Positions 1 through 9,040 are shown, counted from the first letter of the stretch. The stretch: DNA of 56,263 nucleotides from an uncultured Lachnospiraceae bacterium (GCA_946491665.1 CAMLYL010000011.1:1-56263); one strand, 5' to 3'. Made by a program: numbers and translations. The notes: generated from the sequence alone by a model not told the origin.

Positions 1-74
1 TGCGGAGCGCCGGAGAGCCATGAGGATTCGGTTCGTTTTTGCACGAAACCCTGTTCGAGTCTGCCGCTTTATGC

Positions 75-80
75 TATCAT
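75..80 (+). promoter_or_regulatory. possible extended -10 promoter element for the first operon
   Basis: TATCAT at 75-80 is preceded by TG at 72-73, giving an extended -10 (TGC-TATCAT), about 30 bases before the first start codon. No good -35 hexamer lies 16-18 bases upstream. The preceding bases 1-74 hold no complete gene that I can recognise; an imperfect hairpin (30-36 with 43-50) is present. Confidence 0.35.
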
Positions 81-111
81 AGAGACAAAATACAGCGGGA
101 AGGGTCAGAAT

Positions 112-456
112 ATGTGCGGTACGACAGACGAGGAGAAAAGAGAAGAGGCCAGGAAACGATTACTGGAAGCGCCGGATGAGGAACGGCTCTGGGAGGCTGT
201 GAAAGCTTATGCCGGATATCCGTTTTCCACAGCGAAAGGGTTGGAGTATACATATGACGTGAAGGGAAATGAGATCTTTTTCTCACGCAAGGAGAAGTCT
301 GTAACAAGATCCACGGTTGACATGGCGTTTCAGCGGGCTCTGGAGCTGGAAGTAGTCACAGGTCCCAAAAAGCTGGGCGTTTTCGGAGCCAGCTATATTT
401 ATCCGGTGTTTATAGAAATCGGCGTGATCCGCAGTACGGGAAAGGAAAACAGATGA
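112..456 (+). CDS. conserved hypothetical protein, 114 aa, upstream of the DUF512 gene
   Basis: This is a small soluble protein of unknown function; I do not recognise a named domain. It has no signal peptide or membrane segment. The first third is charged and helical (many Glu, Lys and Arg), and the C-terminal half has hydrophobic beta-like stretches, including a GVFGASYIYPVF segment. The ATG at 112 follows a GAAGGG ribosome site. The stop codon overlaps the start of the DUF512 gene by 4 bases, so translation of the two is probably coupled and the protein may assist the radical-SAM-like protein. That role is inference only. Confidence 0.7.
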   Translation: MCGTTDEEKREEARKRLLEAPDEERLWEAVKAYAGYPFSTAKGLEYTYDVKGNEIFFSRKEKSVTRSTVDMAFQRALELEVVTGPKKLGVFGASYIYPVFIEIGVIRSTGKENR

Positions 457-1838
457 GTTTGAAGGAACACAGAATAGATGCCATAGAAGAGGGGAGTATC
501 GCTCAGGAGATGGGAATCGAAGCCGGGGATGTGCTGCTTTCCGTGAACGGGAAGCCTGTCAGGGATGTTTTTGATTACCATTTTCTGATTAACGATGCCG
601 TGCTGAAGGTTCTGATCAGGAAGCCTGACGGCCGGGAGTGGGAGCTGGAGATTGAAAAGGATTATTATGAAGATCTGGGGATTGTATTTGAAAATGGTCT
701 GATGGATGATTACCGGTCCTGTTCTAACCGGTGTATTTTCTGTTTTATTGATCAGATGCCGCCGGGAATGCGGGATACCCTTTACTTTAAAGACGATGAT
801 TCCCGGCTGTCTTTTCTGCAGGGGAATTATGTGACCCTCACGAATATGACGGATGAGGATGTGGAGCGGATCATTACCTACAAGCTGGCCCCCATCAATA
901 TTTCTGTTCATACGACGAATCCGGAGCTTCGCTGCAAAATGCTTCATAACAGGTTTGCGGGAGATGCGCTGCAGAAAATCCGGCGTTTTTATGAGGCCGG
1001 GATTGAGATGAACGGTCAGATTGTGCTTTGCAGGGGGATTAATGACGGGGCGGAACTGGAGCGCAGTATCCGGGATCTGTCGGGATATCTTCCTTATATG
1101 GAGAGTGTTTCTGTAGTTCCCGTGGGGCTGACAAAATACCGGGAAGGGCTTTATCCGCTGGAGAGCTTTACCAGGGAGGATGCCCGGGAAGTTCTTGATA
1201 TGGTGGAACGGTGGCAGAAGATCTGTTTTGACCGCCATGGGAAGCATTTTATTCATGCATCCGACGAGTGGTATCTGCTGGCGGAACGGCCGTTTCCGCC
1301 GGAGGAGGTTTATGACGGCTATGTTCAGCTTGAGAATGGCGTGGGAATGATGCCGCTGCTGCAGAGTGAATTTGAGGCGGCTCTGGCTGCAGATCAGGAA
1401 GAGAGCAGGCAGCAGGAAAAGAAGGAAGGTTTTTTCCGGAAGGCCCGGAGAATGCGCGGACGGAAAAAAGAGGACGTACAGAAAAAGCGGGCGTTTTCCA
1501 TTGCCACCGGAAAGCTGGCGGCGCCCCTTCTTCGGAAGCTTTCCGCAGAATTTCTCTGCTGGCATCCGGACACGGAGATTTATGTGTATGCCATTCAGAA
1601 TGACTTTTTCGGGGAAAAGATTACGGTGTCCGGACTGCTGACCGGCCAGGATATCAGGCGGCAGCTGGAGGGCAAGCCGCTGGGAGAGAAGCTTCTGCTT
1701 CCCTGCAATCTGCTGCGCAGCGGCGAGGAGGTTTTTCTGGATGATATGACTCTGGGAGAACTGGAAAAGGCTTTACAAGTGCCGGTTCATATTGTAAAAT
1801 CAGACGGTCAAAGTCTCTTTGACGAGATGAATGGATAA
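453..1838 (+). CDS. DUF512 family PDZ / radical SAM-like protein
   Basis: A 461-residue protein of the DUF512 family (found widely in Firmicutes and Cyanobacteria; biochemical role not established). Visible parts are an N-terminal PDZ-like domain (about 1-70, with the EEGSIAQEMGIEAGDVLLSVNG core), a radical SAM-type cysteine cluster at Cys90, Cys94 and Cys97 (CSNRCIFC, the CX3CX2C spacing), a barrel-like middle, and the C-terminal DUF512 domain (about 345-461). Between them, residues about 312-346 form a strongly basic and acidic low-complexity insert. The gene overlaps the preceding small gene by 4 bases and is followed 86 bases later by der. Linkage to der is common for this family. The iron-sulfur cluster is inferred from the cysteines. 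Confidence 0.9.
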   Translation: MSLKEHRIDAIEEGSIAQEMGIEAGDVLLSVNGKPVRDVFDYHFLINDAVLKVLIRKPDGREWELEIEKDYYEDLGIVFENGLMDDYRSCSNRCIFCFIDQMPPGMRDTLYFKDDDSRLSFLQGNYVTLTNMTDEDVERIITYKLAPINISVHTTNPELRCKMLHNRFAGDALQKIRRFYEAGIEMNGQIVLCRGINDGAELERSIRDLSGYLPYMESVSVVPVGLTKYREGLYPLESFTREDAREVLDMVERWQKICFDRHGKHFIHASDEWYLLAERPFPPEEVYDGYVQLENGVGMMPLLQSEFEAALAADQEESRQQEKKEGFFRKARRMRGRKKEDVQKKRAFSIATGKLAAPLLRKLSAEFLCWHPDTEIYVYAIQNDFFGEKITVSGLLTGQDIRRQLEGKPLGEKLLLPCNLLRSGEEVFLDDMTLGELEKALQVPVHIVKSDGQSLFDEMNG

Positions 1839-1924
1839 GAAAAAGTTTCTGCGGGCAGAGGAAATGAATGCCCATGAAGGAAAAGATGAAAGCAGTTGGA
1901 AAAGAGAGATAAGTGAGGTAAGAG

Positions 1925-3250
1925 ATGAGCAAACCAGTAGTAGCCGTAGTGGGACGCCCCAATGTAGGGAAGTCTACACTTTTTAACGCACTGGCGGGAG
2001 AGAGGATTTCCATTGTAAAGGATACGCCGGGTGTGACCAGAGACCGTATTTACGCGGATGTGGAATGGCTGAATTATACCTTTACCATGATTGATACAGG
2101 CGGTATTGAGCCGGATACGAAGGATGTGATATTATCTCAGATGCGGGAGCAGGCGGAGATCGCCATTGCCACCGCAGATGTGATTATTTTTATGACAGAT
2201 GTGCGCCAGGGACTGGTAGACGCGGATTCCAAGGTGGCGGATATGCTGCGCCGCAGCCACAAGCCGGTTGTGCTGGTAGTGAATAAGGTAGACAGTTTTG
2301 AAAAGTATGAAGCGGATGTCTATGAGTTTTATAATCTGGGGATCGGAGAACCTTTCCCCATCTCCGCAACAGGAAAACTCGGCCTGGGAGATATGCTGGA
2401 AGAGGTAGTGAAGCATTTCCCGGACAGCAGCAAAGGACAGGAAGATGATGAGCGTCCGAGGGTAGCCATTATCGGAAAGCCTAATGTGGGAAAGTCTTCT
2501 ATTATTAATAAACTGGTCGGAGAAAACCGTGTAATTGTTTCAGATATTGCGGGAACCACCCGGGACGCCATTGATACGGAGATCCGTTACAATAAGAAGG
2601 ATTATATCTTTATTGATACTGCCGGTCTGCGCAGGAAAAATAAAATAAAGGAAGAGATTGAACGTTACAGTATTATCCGGGCTGTGACCGCTGTGGAGCG
2701 GGCTGATGTGGTGATTCTGGTGATTGACGCCACAGAGGGCGTAACGGAGCAGGATGCCAAGATTGCGGGAATCGCCCATGACAGGGGAAAGGGAATTATC
2801 ATTGCGGTCAATAAGTGGGACGCTATTGAAAAAGATGATAAGACCATGAACAAACATACGGCCCGGATCCGGGAGATTCTGAGTTTTATGTCTTACGCTG
2901 AGATTATGTATATTTCCGCAAAGACCGGACAGCGTCTGCCGAAGATCTTTGATATGATTGATATGGTCCTGGAAAATAATTCCATGAGGATTGCCACCGG
3001 CGTGCTGAACGAGATTGTGTCCGAGGCAGTTGCCATGCAGCAGCCGCCTTCTGACAAGGGAAAGCGACTGAAAATTTATTATACGACTCAGGTGGCAGTA
3101 AAGCCCCCGACTTTTGTGGTGTTTGTCAATGATAAGGAACTGATGCATTTTTCCTATGTACGGTATCTGGAAAACCGGATCAGGGATACTTTCGGATTCC
3201 GCGGAACTGCGCTGAAGTTCATTATCCGCGAGAGGAAAGAAGAGGCATAG
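1925..3250 (+). CDS. der: ribosome-associated GTPase Der (EngA)
   Basis: Essential GTPase with two tandem G domains, acting in 50S ribosomal subunit assembly in the cytoplasm. At 441 aa it has the family's usual length. The first G domain has the P-loop GRPNVGKS at residues 10-17, DTGG at 57-60 and NKVD at 120-123. The second P-loop, GKPNVGKS, is at 184-191, followed by DTAG and NKWD motifs. The C-terminal KH-like domain ends in basic residues (RERKEEA). ATG 1925 has the GAGGTAAG ribosome site just upstream. It lies between the DUF512 gene and plsY, in an apparent operon. Identification is firm. Confidence 0.98.
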   Translation: MSKPVVAVVGRPNVGKSTLFNALAGERISIVKDTPGVTRDRIYADVEWLNYTFTMIDTGGIEPDTKDVILSQMREQAEIAIATADVIIFMTDVRQGLVDADSKVADMLRRSHKPVVLVVNKVDSFEKYEADVYEFYNLGIGEPFPISATGKLGLGDMLEEVVKHFPDSSKGQEDDERPRVAIIGKPNVGKSSIINKLVGENRVIVSDIAGTTRDAIDTEIRYNKKDYIFIDTAGLRRKNKIKEEIERYSIIRAVTAVERADVVILVIDATEGVTEQDAKIAGIAHDRGKGIIIAVNKWDAIEKDDKTMNKHTARIREILSFMSYAEIMYISAKTGQRLPKIFDMIDMVLENNSMRIATGVLNEIVSEAVAMQQPPSDKGKRLKIYYTTQVAVKPPTFVVFVNDKELMHFSYVRYLENRIRDTFGFRGTALKFIIRERKEEA

Positions 3251-3303
3251 CGGAAGAGGTATGCGCATAATGATAATGAGTCAGGGATGAGGGAGTGTTA
3301 AGT

Positions 3304-3957
3304 ATGATAACAAGTCGTATAATCGGACTGGTTCTGGGATATGTTTTTGGGTTGTTTCCCACAGGAAAGATCGTGGGAAAGGCATACCATACAGATTTGA
3401 GAAAGAGCGGAAGCGGAAATACCGGCATGACTAATTCCATCCGGGTGCTTGGATGGAAGGCCGGAGTGATTGTATTTTTCGGCGACTGTCTGAAGGCGGC
3501 AGCCGCAATGCTGATTGTCTGGCTGATTTACCGGGATATTTGTCCGGAAGCCGTTAAGATGCTGGAGCTTTATGCCGGCGTCGGGGCGGTACTGGGACAT
3601 AATTTTCCTTTATACGCCAGATTTAAAGGCGGAAAGGGAATTGCCTGCAGTGTGGGAATTGTGTTCGGCTTTGACTGGAGAATGGCGCCCATATGTGCAG
3701 TTTTGTTTTTCCTGTCTGTAGTTCCCACCGGCTTTATGTCTCTGGGATCGCTGGGAATTTTAAGCGGATTTTTTGTGCAGACAATCGTATTCGGACAGCT
3801 TGGCTGGCTGAAAGTGGGAGCGCAGTTCCTGCCGGAAGTCTATGTCCTTGCCGGGATACTGACGGGGCTTGCGTTCTGGCAGCACCGGGCGAATCTGAAG
3901 CGTCTGGCGTCAGGTACGGAGAATAAGTTTGCGCCGTCAAAAAAGAAAGAGGACTAA
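3304..3957 (+). CDS. plsY: glycerol-3-phosphate acyltransferase PlsY
   Basis: Integral membrane acyltransferase that makes lysophosphatidic acid from glycerol-3-phosphate and acyl-phosphate, the first step of phospholipid synthesis. The three PlsY loop motifs are visible: SGSGNTGMTN near the N-terminus, the glycine-rich GHNFPLYARFKGGKG in the middle, and the C-terminal HRANLKRLASGTENK. Several hydrophobic helices separate them. I prefer ATG 3304 (217 aa) because the AGGGATGAGGG ribosome site at 3283-3293 is about 10 bases away. An in-frame GTG at 3295 would sit directly on that site. It is followed by gpsA, the enzyme supplying its substrate, so the two form a functional pair. Confidence 0.96.
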   Translation: MITSRIIGLVLGYVFGLFPTGKIVGKAYHTDLRKSGSGNTGMTNSIRVLGWKAGVIVFFGDCLKAAAAMLIVWLIYRDICPEAVKMLELYAGVGAVLGHNFPLYARFKGGKGIACSVGIVFGFDWRMAPICAVLFFLSVVPTGFMSLGSLGILSGFFVQTIVFGQLGWLKVGAQFLPEVYVLAGILTGLAFWQHRANLKRLASGTENKFAPSKKKED

Positions 3958-3980
3958 ATTTCAGGTAAAACGACGAACCG

Positions 3981-4080
3981 GAGGATACCTGGATGGGCAG
4001 AAAGCGGCCCAGGGAAGGAGAAATCCTCCAGAGGATACCTGGATGGGCAGAAAACAGCCCGGGAAAGGAGAAAATATGGC
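3981..4080 (+). repeat. two tandem 50-bp imperfect direct repeats upstream of gpsA
   Basis: The segment beginning GAGGATACCTGGATGGGCAG occurs at 3981 and again at 4031, exactly 50 bases later. The copies are near identical over about 43 bases. Each contains a purine-rich ribosome-site-like stretch (GGGAAGGAGAAA and GGGAAAGGAGAAA). Only the second copy is positioned to serve the gpsA ATG at 4076. The period is not a multiple of three, so this is not a coding repeat. Confidence 0.9.
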
Positions 4081-5086
4081 GAATGTGACTGTGCTGGGAG
4101 GCGGAAGCTGGGGCTGTGCTCTTGCTATGGTTCTGGAGCATAACGGACACCGGGTGACCGTGTGGGAGATCAGTGCCGACGCGGTAAAAGAGATCAATGA
4201 AACCCGTGAACTGAAGGGAAAACTTCCCGGTGTGAGAATCCCGGAGGATATCATGTTTACTGCGGAGCTGGAGAGCTGTGTGAAGGACAGGGATCTGATT
4301 GTTATGGCGGTTCCGTCCGTGGCAGCCCGGAGCACCGCAGAAAAGATTGCGGGATGGATAGAGAAGGGACAGCTGATCGTGACGGTTGCAAAAGGAATCG
4401 AGGAAGAGACGCTGATGATTCAGTCGGATGTTCTGGAAAGCGTGATTCCCCAGGCGGAGGTGTCTGTTTTATCAGGGCCAAGCCATGCGGAAGAGGTCAG
4501 CCGTTTTCTGCCGACAACAGTAGTTGCGGGAGCCAGAACAAAGGAGACTGCGGAAAAGGTGCAGAGTTTTTTTATGAATGAATCTTTCCGCGTATATACA
4601 AGTCCGGATATGCTGGGCATTGAGCTGGGCGGTTCCCTGAAGAATGTAATTGCCCTGGCAGCCGGAATGTCGGACGGACTGGGATTCGGAGACAATACAA
4701 AGGCGGCGCTGATTACCCGGGGAATTGCGGAGATGTGCCGTCTGGCTCTGGCTATGGGAGCCAGGGCTGAGACGTTGAACGGCCTTTCCGGCATCGGAGA
4801 TCTGATCGTGACCTGCGCCAGCCGTCATAGCCGGAACCGGAAGGCAGGGATGCTCATAGGACAGGGATATTCCATGGAAGAAGCCATGAAGGAAGTGAAT
4901 ATGGTTGTGGAGGGGGTATATTCAGCCAGGGCGGCGGTTGCTCTTGCAGAGAAATACGGCGTGGATCTTCCTATTATAGAGCAGGTGAATCAGGTGCTGT
5001 TTTACGGGCAGAGCGCGAGGGATGCCGTAATGGAGCTGATGCTGCGGACCAGGCGGCTGGAAAATGAGGAACTGAGCTGGAACTAG
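4076..5086 (+). CDS. gpsA: NAD(P)H-dependent glycerol-3-phosphate dehydrogenase
   Basis: Cytoplasmic enzyme reducing dihydroxyacetone phosphate to sn-glycerol-3-phosphate for phospholipid synthesis. The 336-aa product starts with a Rossmann dinucleotide motif (VLGGGSWG, residues 6-13). It then carries VAKGIE, the SGPSHAEEV segment, the catalytic-lysine region ELGGSLKNVIALAAG, and the substrate-binding GDLIVTCASRHSRNR near residue 250. An in-frame TTG at 3929 would add 49 low-quality residues through the tandem repeat. ATG 4076, with AAAGGAG at 4064-4070, is clearly better. The gene follows plsY, which uses its product. Confidence 0.97.
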   Translation: MANVTVLGGGSWGCALAMVLEHNGHRVTVWEISADAVKEINETRELKGKLPGVRIPEDIMFTAELESCVKDRDLIVMAVPSVAARSTAEKIAGWIEKGQLIVTVAKGIEEETLMIQSDVLESVIPQAEVSVLSGPSHAEEVSRFLPTTVVAGARTKETAEKVQSFFMNESFRVYTSPDMLGIELGGSLKNVIALAAGMSDGLGFGDNTKAALITRGIAEMCRLALAMGARAETLNGLSGIGDLIVTCASRHSRNRKAGMLIGQGYSMEEAMKEVNMVVEGVYSARAAVALAEKYGVDLPIIEQVNQVLFYGQSARDAVMELMLRTRRLENEELSWN

Positions 5087-5109
5087 TCTTGAAAAGGGGG
5101 CGCTGAAAA

Positions 5110-5937
5110 GTGATTCGATGCGGAAAATGCGGGAAGCTGTATGATTATGACAAGTACAATGGGATCTGTCCGGTCTGCGCAAGGTATAACCGTCCCGACA
5201 GCGCTTATTTGGAACAGGAGCTTCACAGACAGTACGACAGCACGCCCAATGTCCATTCTGCAGAAGCGCACCGGGAGGTGCACAGAAGAAACGGAGAGAC
5301 ATCAGGACATCGGAAAAAGGGAAAAGCGGCTGTGATCTGTGTCATTGTGATTGTAGTGATTCTTATTTTCGTGGCTGCTCCGCTTGTGCGGTATCTGGGA
5401 GACGGGCGGTTTTCCGGAATGGATTTCAGTGTGAACCGGATTTTTGATGACGGAGAGGATGATTCCAACCTGGCATATGAAATTCATGCGGGAGAAGCTT
5501 ATGTAGAGTATGCCTGGGCGCAGTATGCGGGAGAGGAGATCGGGAATATCGACTGGGGAGCGCTTTCTGTAACCTTTAATGAGGGGGATGAGGAAGACGT
5601 TGCGGCCCTTTCAAATGACGGAAGCGGAGCCTATTATCTGGTTACGCTTGAACTGCTGAATAATACGGATGCAGATCTGGATATGACGGCTGTGGAGGCG
5701 GAAGATCTTACGTTTTCTCTGGAACAGGGCGTGATCCCGTGCCAGAAGGTATTTTACGGTTATTATGATGTCATTGAATCGGGCGGCGGTTACGGATATC
5801 TGGACTGCCTGATCTATCTGCCGGATGAATGGGTGAATCTTCACCGGACGGACGGTTTTTTTGAGGTAACGGCGAGCGTCGATGTGGGACTGGATGAGCC
5901 TCTGCCGTTTACCGCAGATTATTATTTTGAAACATAG
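5110..5937 (+). CDS. zinc-ribbon, single-pass membrane protein of unknown function
   Basis: A 275-aa protein. The N-terminus is a zinc ribbon with CxxC pairs at Cys4/Cys7 and Cys20/Cys23. A hydrophilic linker rich in His and Arg follows, then one strong transmembrane helix at about 71-95 (AVICVIVIVVILIFVAAPLV), then an acidic domain of about 180 residues that should lie outside the cell. That layout resembles zinc-ribbon/DUF4352-like membrane proteins of Firmicutes, but I cannot assign a family. GTG 5110 is chosen because of the AAAAGGGGG ribosome site 9 bases upstream. It sits 23 bases after gpsA and could be cotranscribed. Function unknown. Confidence 0.8.
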   Translation: MIRCGKCGKLYDYDKYNGICPVCARYNRPDSAYLEQELHRQYDSTPNVHSAEAHREVHRRNGETSGHRKKGKAAVICVIVIVVILIFVAAPLVRYLGDGRFSGMDFSVNRIFDDGEDDSNLAYEIHAGEAYVEYAWAQYAGEEIGNIDWGALSVTFNEGDEEDVAALSNDGSGAYYLVTLELLNNTDADLDMTAVEAEDLTFSLEQGVIPCQKVFYGYYDVIESGGGYGYLDCLIYLPDEWVNLHRTDGFFEVTASVDVGLDEPLPFTADYYFET

Positions 5938-5987
5938 AAAAATACATATTTATGCAGCGCCGACCGGAGTGGAACGAATCCCGCGCC

Positions 5988-6007
5988 AAGACCCGTGAGC
6001 GGGTCTT
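5988..6007 (+). other. hairpin between the zinc-ribbon gene and dut
   Basis: AAGACCCG (5988-5995), loop TGAG, CGGGTCTT (6000-6007) form a perfect 8-bp stem. No T-run follows, so a classical intrinsic terminator is not supported. It may be an mRNA stability or processing element in the short dut leader. Confidence 0.5.
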
Positions 6008-6037
6008 GAATAAGAAAGAAGAAACAGGAGAAAACAA

Positions 6038-6472
6038 ATGCCGGAAATCAGAATAAAATATTTTTCAGACCGAATTAAGAGACTGGAGTATATTGACGGG
6101 AAATCAGACTGGATTGACCTGAGAGCTTCCGAGACGGTGGAGTTAAAGGCAGGGGAATTTAAACTGATCCCCCTCGGAGTTGCCATGGAACTGCCGAAAG
6201 GATATGAGGCTCATCTGGTTCCCAGAAGCTCAACTTTTAAAAATTACGGAATTCTGCAGACCAACAGCTGCGGCATTATCGACTGCTCCTACTGCGGAGA
6301 TGAGGATATGTGGAGAATGCCGGTATATGCCACACGGGATACGGTGATCTGTGAAAATGACCGGATCTGTCAGTTTCGTATCATGGAAAATCAGCCGAAG
6401 ATTACCTTTGCTGAGGTGGATTCCCTGAATAATAAGAGCAGAGGCGGCTTTGGAAGTACCGGAAAGCAGTGA
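6038..6472 (+). CDS. dut: dUTP diphosphatase
   Basis: Trimeric dUTPase-family enzyme that hydrolyses dUTP to dUMP and pyrophosphate, keeping uracil out of DNA and feeding thymidylate synthesis. The 144-aa length fits. The five family motifs can be followed: an IDLRASE motif 1, VPRSSTF (motif 2), [14 protein letters not shown] with the catalytic Asp (motif 3), DRICQFRI (motif 4) and the C-terminal P-loop-like RGGFGSTG (motif 5), which closes over the active site. The second Cys in motif 3 replaces the usual Arg of the Y-R-G version. ATG 6038 follows an AGGAG site. No strong terminator is visible after it. Confidence 0.93.
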   Translation: MPEIRIKYFSDRIKRLEYIDGKSDWIDLRASETVELKAGEFKLIPLGVAMELPKGYEAHLVPRSSTFKNYGILQTNSCGIIDCSYCGDEDMWRMPVYATRDTVICENDRICQFRIMENQPKITFAEVDSLNNKSRGGFGSTGKQ

Positions 6473-6598
6473 AAACCGGTTCGTTAAAATGACAAAAAAA
6501 TAACGAGACAATCGTCGAAATGCATAAAAATTAGGTAAATATGAACAGAAAACGTCATAAACAACAAGGTAAAGATGGTAATTTTGTTAAAATATCTA

Positions 6599-6627
6599 AT
6601 GACATTTTCTGAAAAATCTGATACAAT
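6599..6627 (+). promoter_or_regulatory. strong sigma-A promoter for the sugar ABC ATPase gene
   Basis: ATGACA (6599-6604), 17-base spacer, TACAAT (6622-6627), with a TG one base before the -10 (extended -10). The surrounding 6475-6680 is AT-rich. The predicted start is about 50 bases before the ATG at 6684. Confidence 0.8.
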
Positions 6628-6683
6628 ATAGCACAGAACAGTGGTCGTGCTGTTTATAAGTGAAATATGGAGGATGACAGAAA

Positions 6684-7796
6684 ATGGCACAATTATCATT
6701 GAAACATATCTATAAGAGATATCCCAACGGCTTTGAGGCAGTTAAAGATTTCAATCTTGAAGTAGAGGACAAGGAGTTTATAATCTTTGTAGGACCTTCC
6801 GGATGTGGTAAATCTACTACTCTTCGTATGATTGCCGGTCTGGAAGAGATTACAGAAGGAGATTTCTTCATTGACGGAAAGCGTATGAATGATGTGGAGC
6901 CCAAGGACAGAGATATTGCCATGGTATTCCAGAACTACGCATTGTACCCGCATATGACAGTTGCTGACAACATGGGATTTGCTCTGAAGCTGAGAAAGAT
7001 GCCGAAGGATGAGATTGCCAAGAAGGTACATGCAGCAGCAAAGATCCTGGATCTGGAGAAGCTGTTGGATCGTAAGCCGAAAGCCCTTTCCGGCGGTCAG
7101 AGACAGCGTGTGGCCATGGGACGTGCTATTGTGCGTGAGCCGAAGGTATTCCTTATGGATGAGCCTCTTTCCAACCTGGATGCAAAGCTGAGAGTTCAGA
7201 TGAGATCTGAGATCGCATCTCTGCACCAGAGACTGGGCGCTACGATCATCTATGTAACACATGATCAGACAGAAGCCATGACTCTCGGTACCAGAATCGT
7301 TGTATTAAAAGACGGTGTGATCATGCAGGTAGATTCTCCGAAGAAGTTATATGATGAGCCGGATAACTTATTCGTAGCCGGATTCATCGGCTCTCCGCAG
7401 ATGAACTTCATGGATGCTACAGTTAAGATAAACGGTGATGACGTAGTTCTGAACATCTTCGGAAATGACTACAAGATGCCTGCCAATAAGGCAAAAGCAT
7501 TGAAGGAGGGCGGATATGACGGCAAGACCGTTGTATTTGGTGTTCGTCCGGATGATATGGACGATTTCCCTGAGTTTATTGAGAAACATAAAGATTACCA
7601 GATTACAGCAGAGTGTACAGGCTATGAGCTCCTTGGTTCCGAAGTACTGCTTTACTACACCACGAATGGTCTTACCATGACAGCCAAGGTTGATGCAAGC
7701 ACACCGGCCCGTTTCGGAGATACGGTTCATATTGCATTTGATATTGATAAAGCTCATATCTTTGACAAAGAGACAGAGCAGGTAATCTGCCACTAA
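6684..7796 (+). CDS. carbohydrate ABC transporter ATP-binding protein (MsmK/UgpC/MsmX type)
   Basis: ATPase subunit for sugar importers of the CUT1 class. The 370-aa product has Walker [10 protein letters not shown] at 37-45, a Q-loop, the signature [14 protein letters not shown], Walker [15 protein letters not shown] and an H-loop (VTHDQTEAM). A C-terminal TOBE/OB regulatory region runs from about 240 to the end, as in MalK/UgpC/MsmK. There are no permease or binding-protein genes beside it, and the gene is framed by its own strong promoter and terminator. This fits a multitask ATPase shared by several unlinked sugar transporters, as known for B. subtilis MsmX and streptococcal MsmK. Codon use looks more biased than in the neighbours, consistent with high expression. 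Substrate not determinable. Confidence 0.94.
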   Translation: MAQLSLKHIYKRYPNGFEAVKDFNLEVEDKEFIIFVGPSGCGKSTTLRMIAGLEEITEGDFFIDGKRMNDVEPKDRDIAMVFQNYALYPHMTVADNMGFALKLRKMPKDEIAKKVHAAAKILDLEKLLDRKPKALSGGQRQRVAMGRAIVREPKVFLMDEPLSNLDAKLRVQMRSEIASLHQRLGATIIYVTHDQTEAMTLGTRIVVLKDGVIMQVDSPKKLYDEPDNLFVAGFIGSPQMNFMDATVKINGDDVVLNIFGNDYKMPANKAKALKEGGYDGKTVVFGVRPDDMDDFPEFIEKHKDYQITAECTGYELLGSEVLLYYTTNGLTMTAKVDASTPARFGDTVHIAFDIDKAHIFDKETEQVICH

Positions 7797-7818
7797 GATT
7801 TTACATTTGATGAAAAGA

Positions 7819-7849
7819 CTGGGTATGGTTTCCGTACCCGGTTTTTTTT
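7819..7849 (+). terminator. intrinsic terminator after the ABC ATPase gene
   Basis: CTGGGTA (7819-7825) pairs with TACCCGG (7835-7841), one G-T wobble, followed directly by eight T (7842-7849). Confidence 0.9.
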
Positions 7850-7870
7850 CATCAGAGAGAATGGATCCTG

Positions 7871-7891
7871 CTGCTGCCCGTGCGGCAGCAG
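7871..7891 (+). other. GC-rich hairpin upstream of the PucR-like gene
   Basis: CTGCTGCC (7871-7878) and GGCAGCAG (7884-7891) form a perfect 8-bp stem with a 5-base loop, followed by TTGTTTTG. It lies between the terminator of the preceding gene and the regulator start. It could be a second weak terminator or a leader hairpin. Confidence 0.5.
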
Positions 7892-7925
7892 TTGTTTTGC
7901 AGGACCTATGGCATTGGAGGAATCT

Positions 7926-9017
7926 ATGAGACTGACAGTTTCAGTAAAAAAGCTGAATCAGATATTAGGAGAATTAAAGGAGATTTCCAGGATGGATTTT
8001 ATGATCTATTCTGTGAACGGGGAGCAGACTGCGGGAACAGTACAGGAAGATTTTGGGGAGATGGTTGTACAGTTTGTGCAGTCTCTTGCGGAGACCCAGG
8101 TGGCACAGGGATGGATCTATTTTCGCGTGGAGCTGAATGGAAAGACAGAATATGTGCTTCTCTGCAACCGTGAAGCTGAGACGGAGTACGCTTATCTGAT
8201 CGGAAGAATGGCGCTCTGTCAGATCCGGAACATGTTTCTTGCCATGCGGGATCCTGAAAATAAGAAAAATGTACTTCGTCAGATTTTGAACGGAGAAATT
8301 GCAGGGGAAAAACTGGCGGAGAAATGCCATCAGGTACAGCTTCGGCCGGAAAAATATATGCTGTATGTGATACAGCATAAGACAAACAGTGATGCTATAC
8401 TGGGGGAAATGCTGAAAAATCTGTTTGTGGGGAGCTGTCTGGATTATGTGTTTGAGATGGATGGTACCAGAACGGTGCTGCTGAAACATATTGCAGATAT
8501 ACAGAACGGGAATTATGAGAAGTATGCCAGAACGATTGTGGATAATCTGCAGACAGAAGCAATGATGAATGTCTGGGTGGGTTATGGTGAAGTGGTGGAT
8601 TCTTTTGAGAAAATGAATGAAGCTTATCTGAACGCATGCACTGCTCTGAAAATCGGGATGGTTTTCTATGGGGCAGAGAAGGTATTTTGTTATGAACATC
8701 TGGGTATTGCGCGGCTGATTTACAAGCTGCCGGCTGACCTGTGTGAAATTTTTCTCCGGGAAGTGCTGGGAGAGAATATGGATGTGGACTTTGATGACGA
8801 GACGCTTACCACGATCAATCAGTTGTTTGATCACAATCTGAATATTTCGGAAACGGCCAGACAGCTTTTTATTCACCGGAATACGCTGGTTTACCGTCTG
8901 GAACGGATCGAGAAGCGTCTGGGACTGGATATCCGTTCTTTTGAAGACGCGATGATTTTTAAGATTGCCATGATGGTTCGGGTTCATTTGAACGAACTTC
9001 GAAAGGAAACGTTGTAA
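7926..9017 (+). CDS. PucR/CdaR-family transcriptional regulator
   Basis: A 363-aa DNA-binding regulator of the PucR/CdaR (sugar diacid or purine regulator) group. The C-terminal helix-turn-helix is clear: NLNISETARQLFIHRNTLVYRLERIEKRLG, followed by FEDAMIFKIAMMV. The N-terminal ~130 residues look like a sensory GAF/PAS-like region, and the middle (about 130-260) fits the degenerate GGDEF-like domain of this family. I start it at ATG 7926, 5 bases after TTGGAGG. An upstream in-frame ATG at 7908 would place that ribosome site inside the gene. Position just after the shared sugar ATPase suggests control of carbohydrate uptake, which is inference. Confidence 0.85.
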   Translation: MRLTVSVKKLNQILGELKEISRMDFMIYSVNGEQTAGTVQEDFGEMVVQFVQSLAETQVAQGWIYFRVELNGKTEYVLLCNREAETEYAYLIGRMALCQIRNMFLAMRDPENKKNVLRQILNGEIAGEKLAEKCHQVQLRPEKYMLYVIQHKTNSDAILGEMLKNLFVGSCLDYVFEMDGTRTVLLKHIADIQNGNYEKYARTIVDNLQTEAMMNVWVGYGEVVDSFEKMNEAYLNACTALKIGMVFYGAEKVFCYEHLGIARLIYKLPADLCEIFLREVLGENMDVDFDDETLTTINQLFDHNLNISETARQLFIHRNTLVYRLERIEKRLGLDIRSFEDAMIFKIAMMVRVHLNELRKETL

Positions 9018-9040
9018 AATCTATTCGGAGATGGTAGAAT
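9012..9040 (+). promoter_or_regulatory. sigma-A-type promoter for the coiled-coil gene
   Basis: TTGTAA (9012-9017), 17-base spacer, TAGAAT (9035-9040). It overlaps the stop codon of the PucR-like gene and lies about 60 bases before the ATG at 9104. Confidence 0.6.

Noticed and set aside
45-70. T-arm-like phrase (GTTCGAGTC) suggesting the 3' part of a tRNA.
   Set aside because: The flanking bases do not form the 5-bp T stem, and no acceptor or anticodon arms can be built.
399-1565. Long minus-strand open frame (388 codons).
   Set aside because: Shadow of the DUF512 gene: composition rich in Arg, His and Pro with no domain, while the plus strand encodes a clear family protein.
1831-1986. 51-codon ORF bridging the end of the DUF512 gene and the start of der.
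   Set aside because: It overlaps der out of frame for about 60 bases, has no recognisable domain, and its only ribosome site is inside the previous gene.
6472-6492. CRE-like sequence (TGAAAACCGGTTCG) before the sugar ABC ATPase.
   Set aside because: The central CG of the CcpA consensus is displaced and it lies over 100 bases upstream of the promoter.
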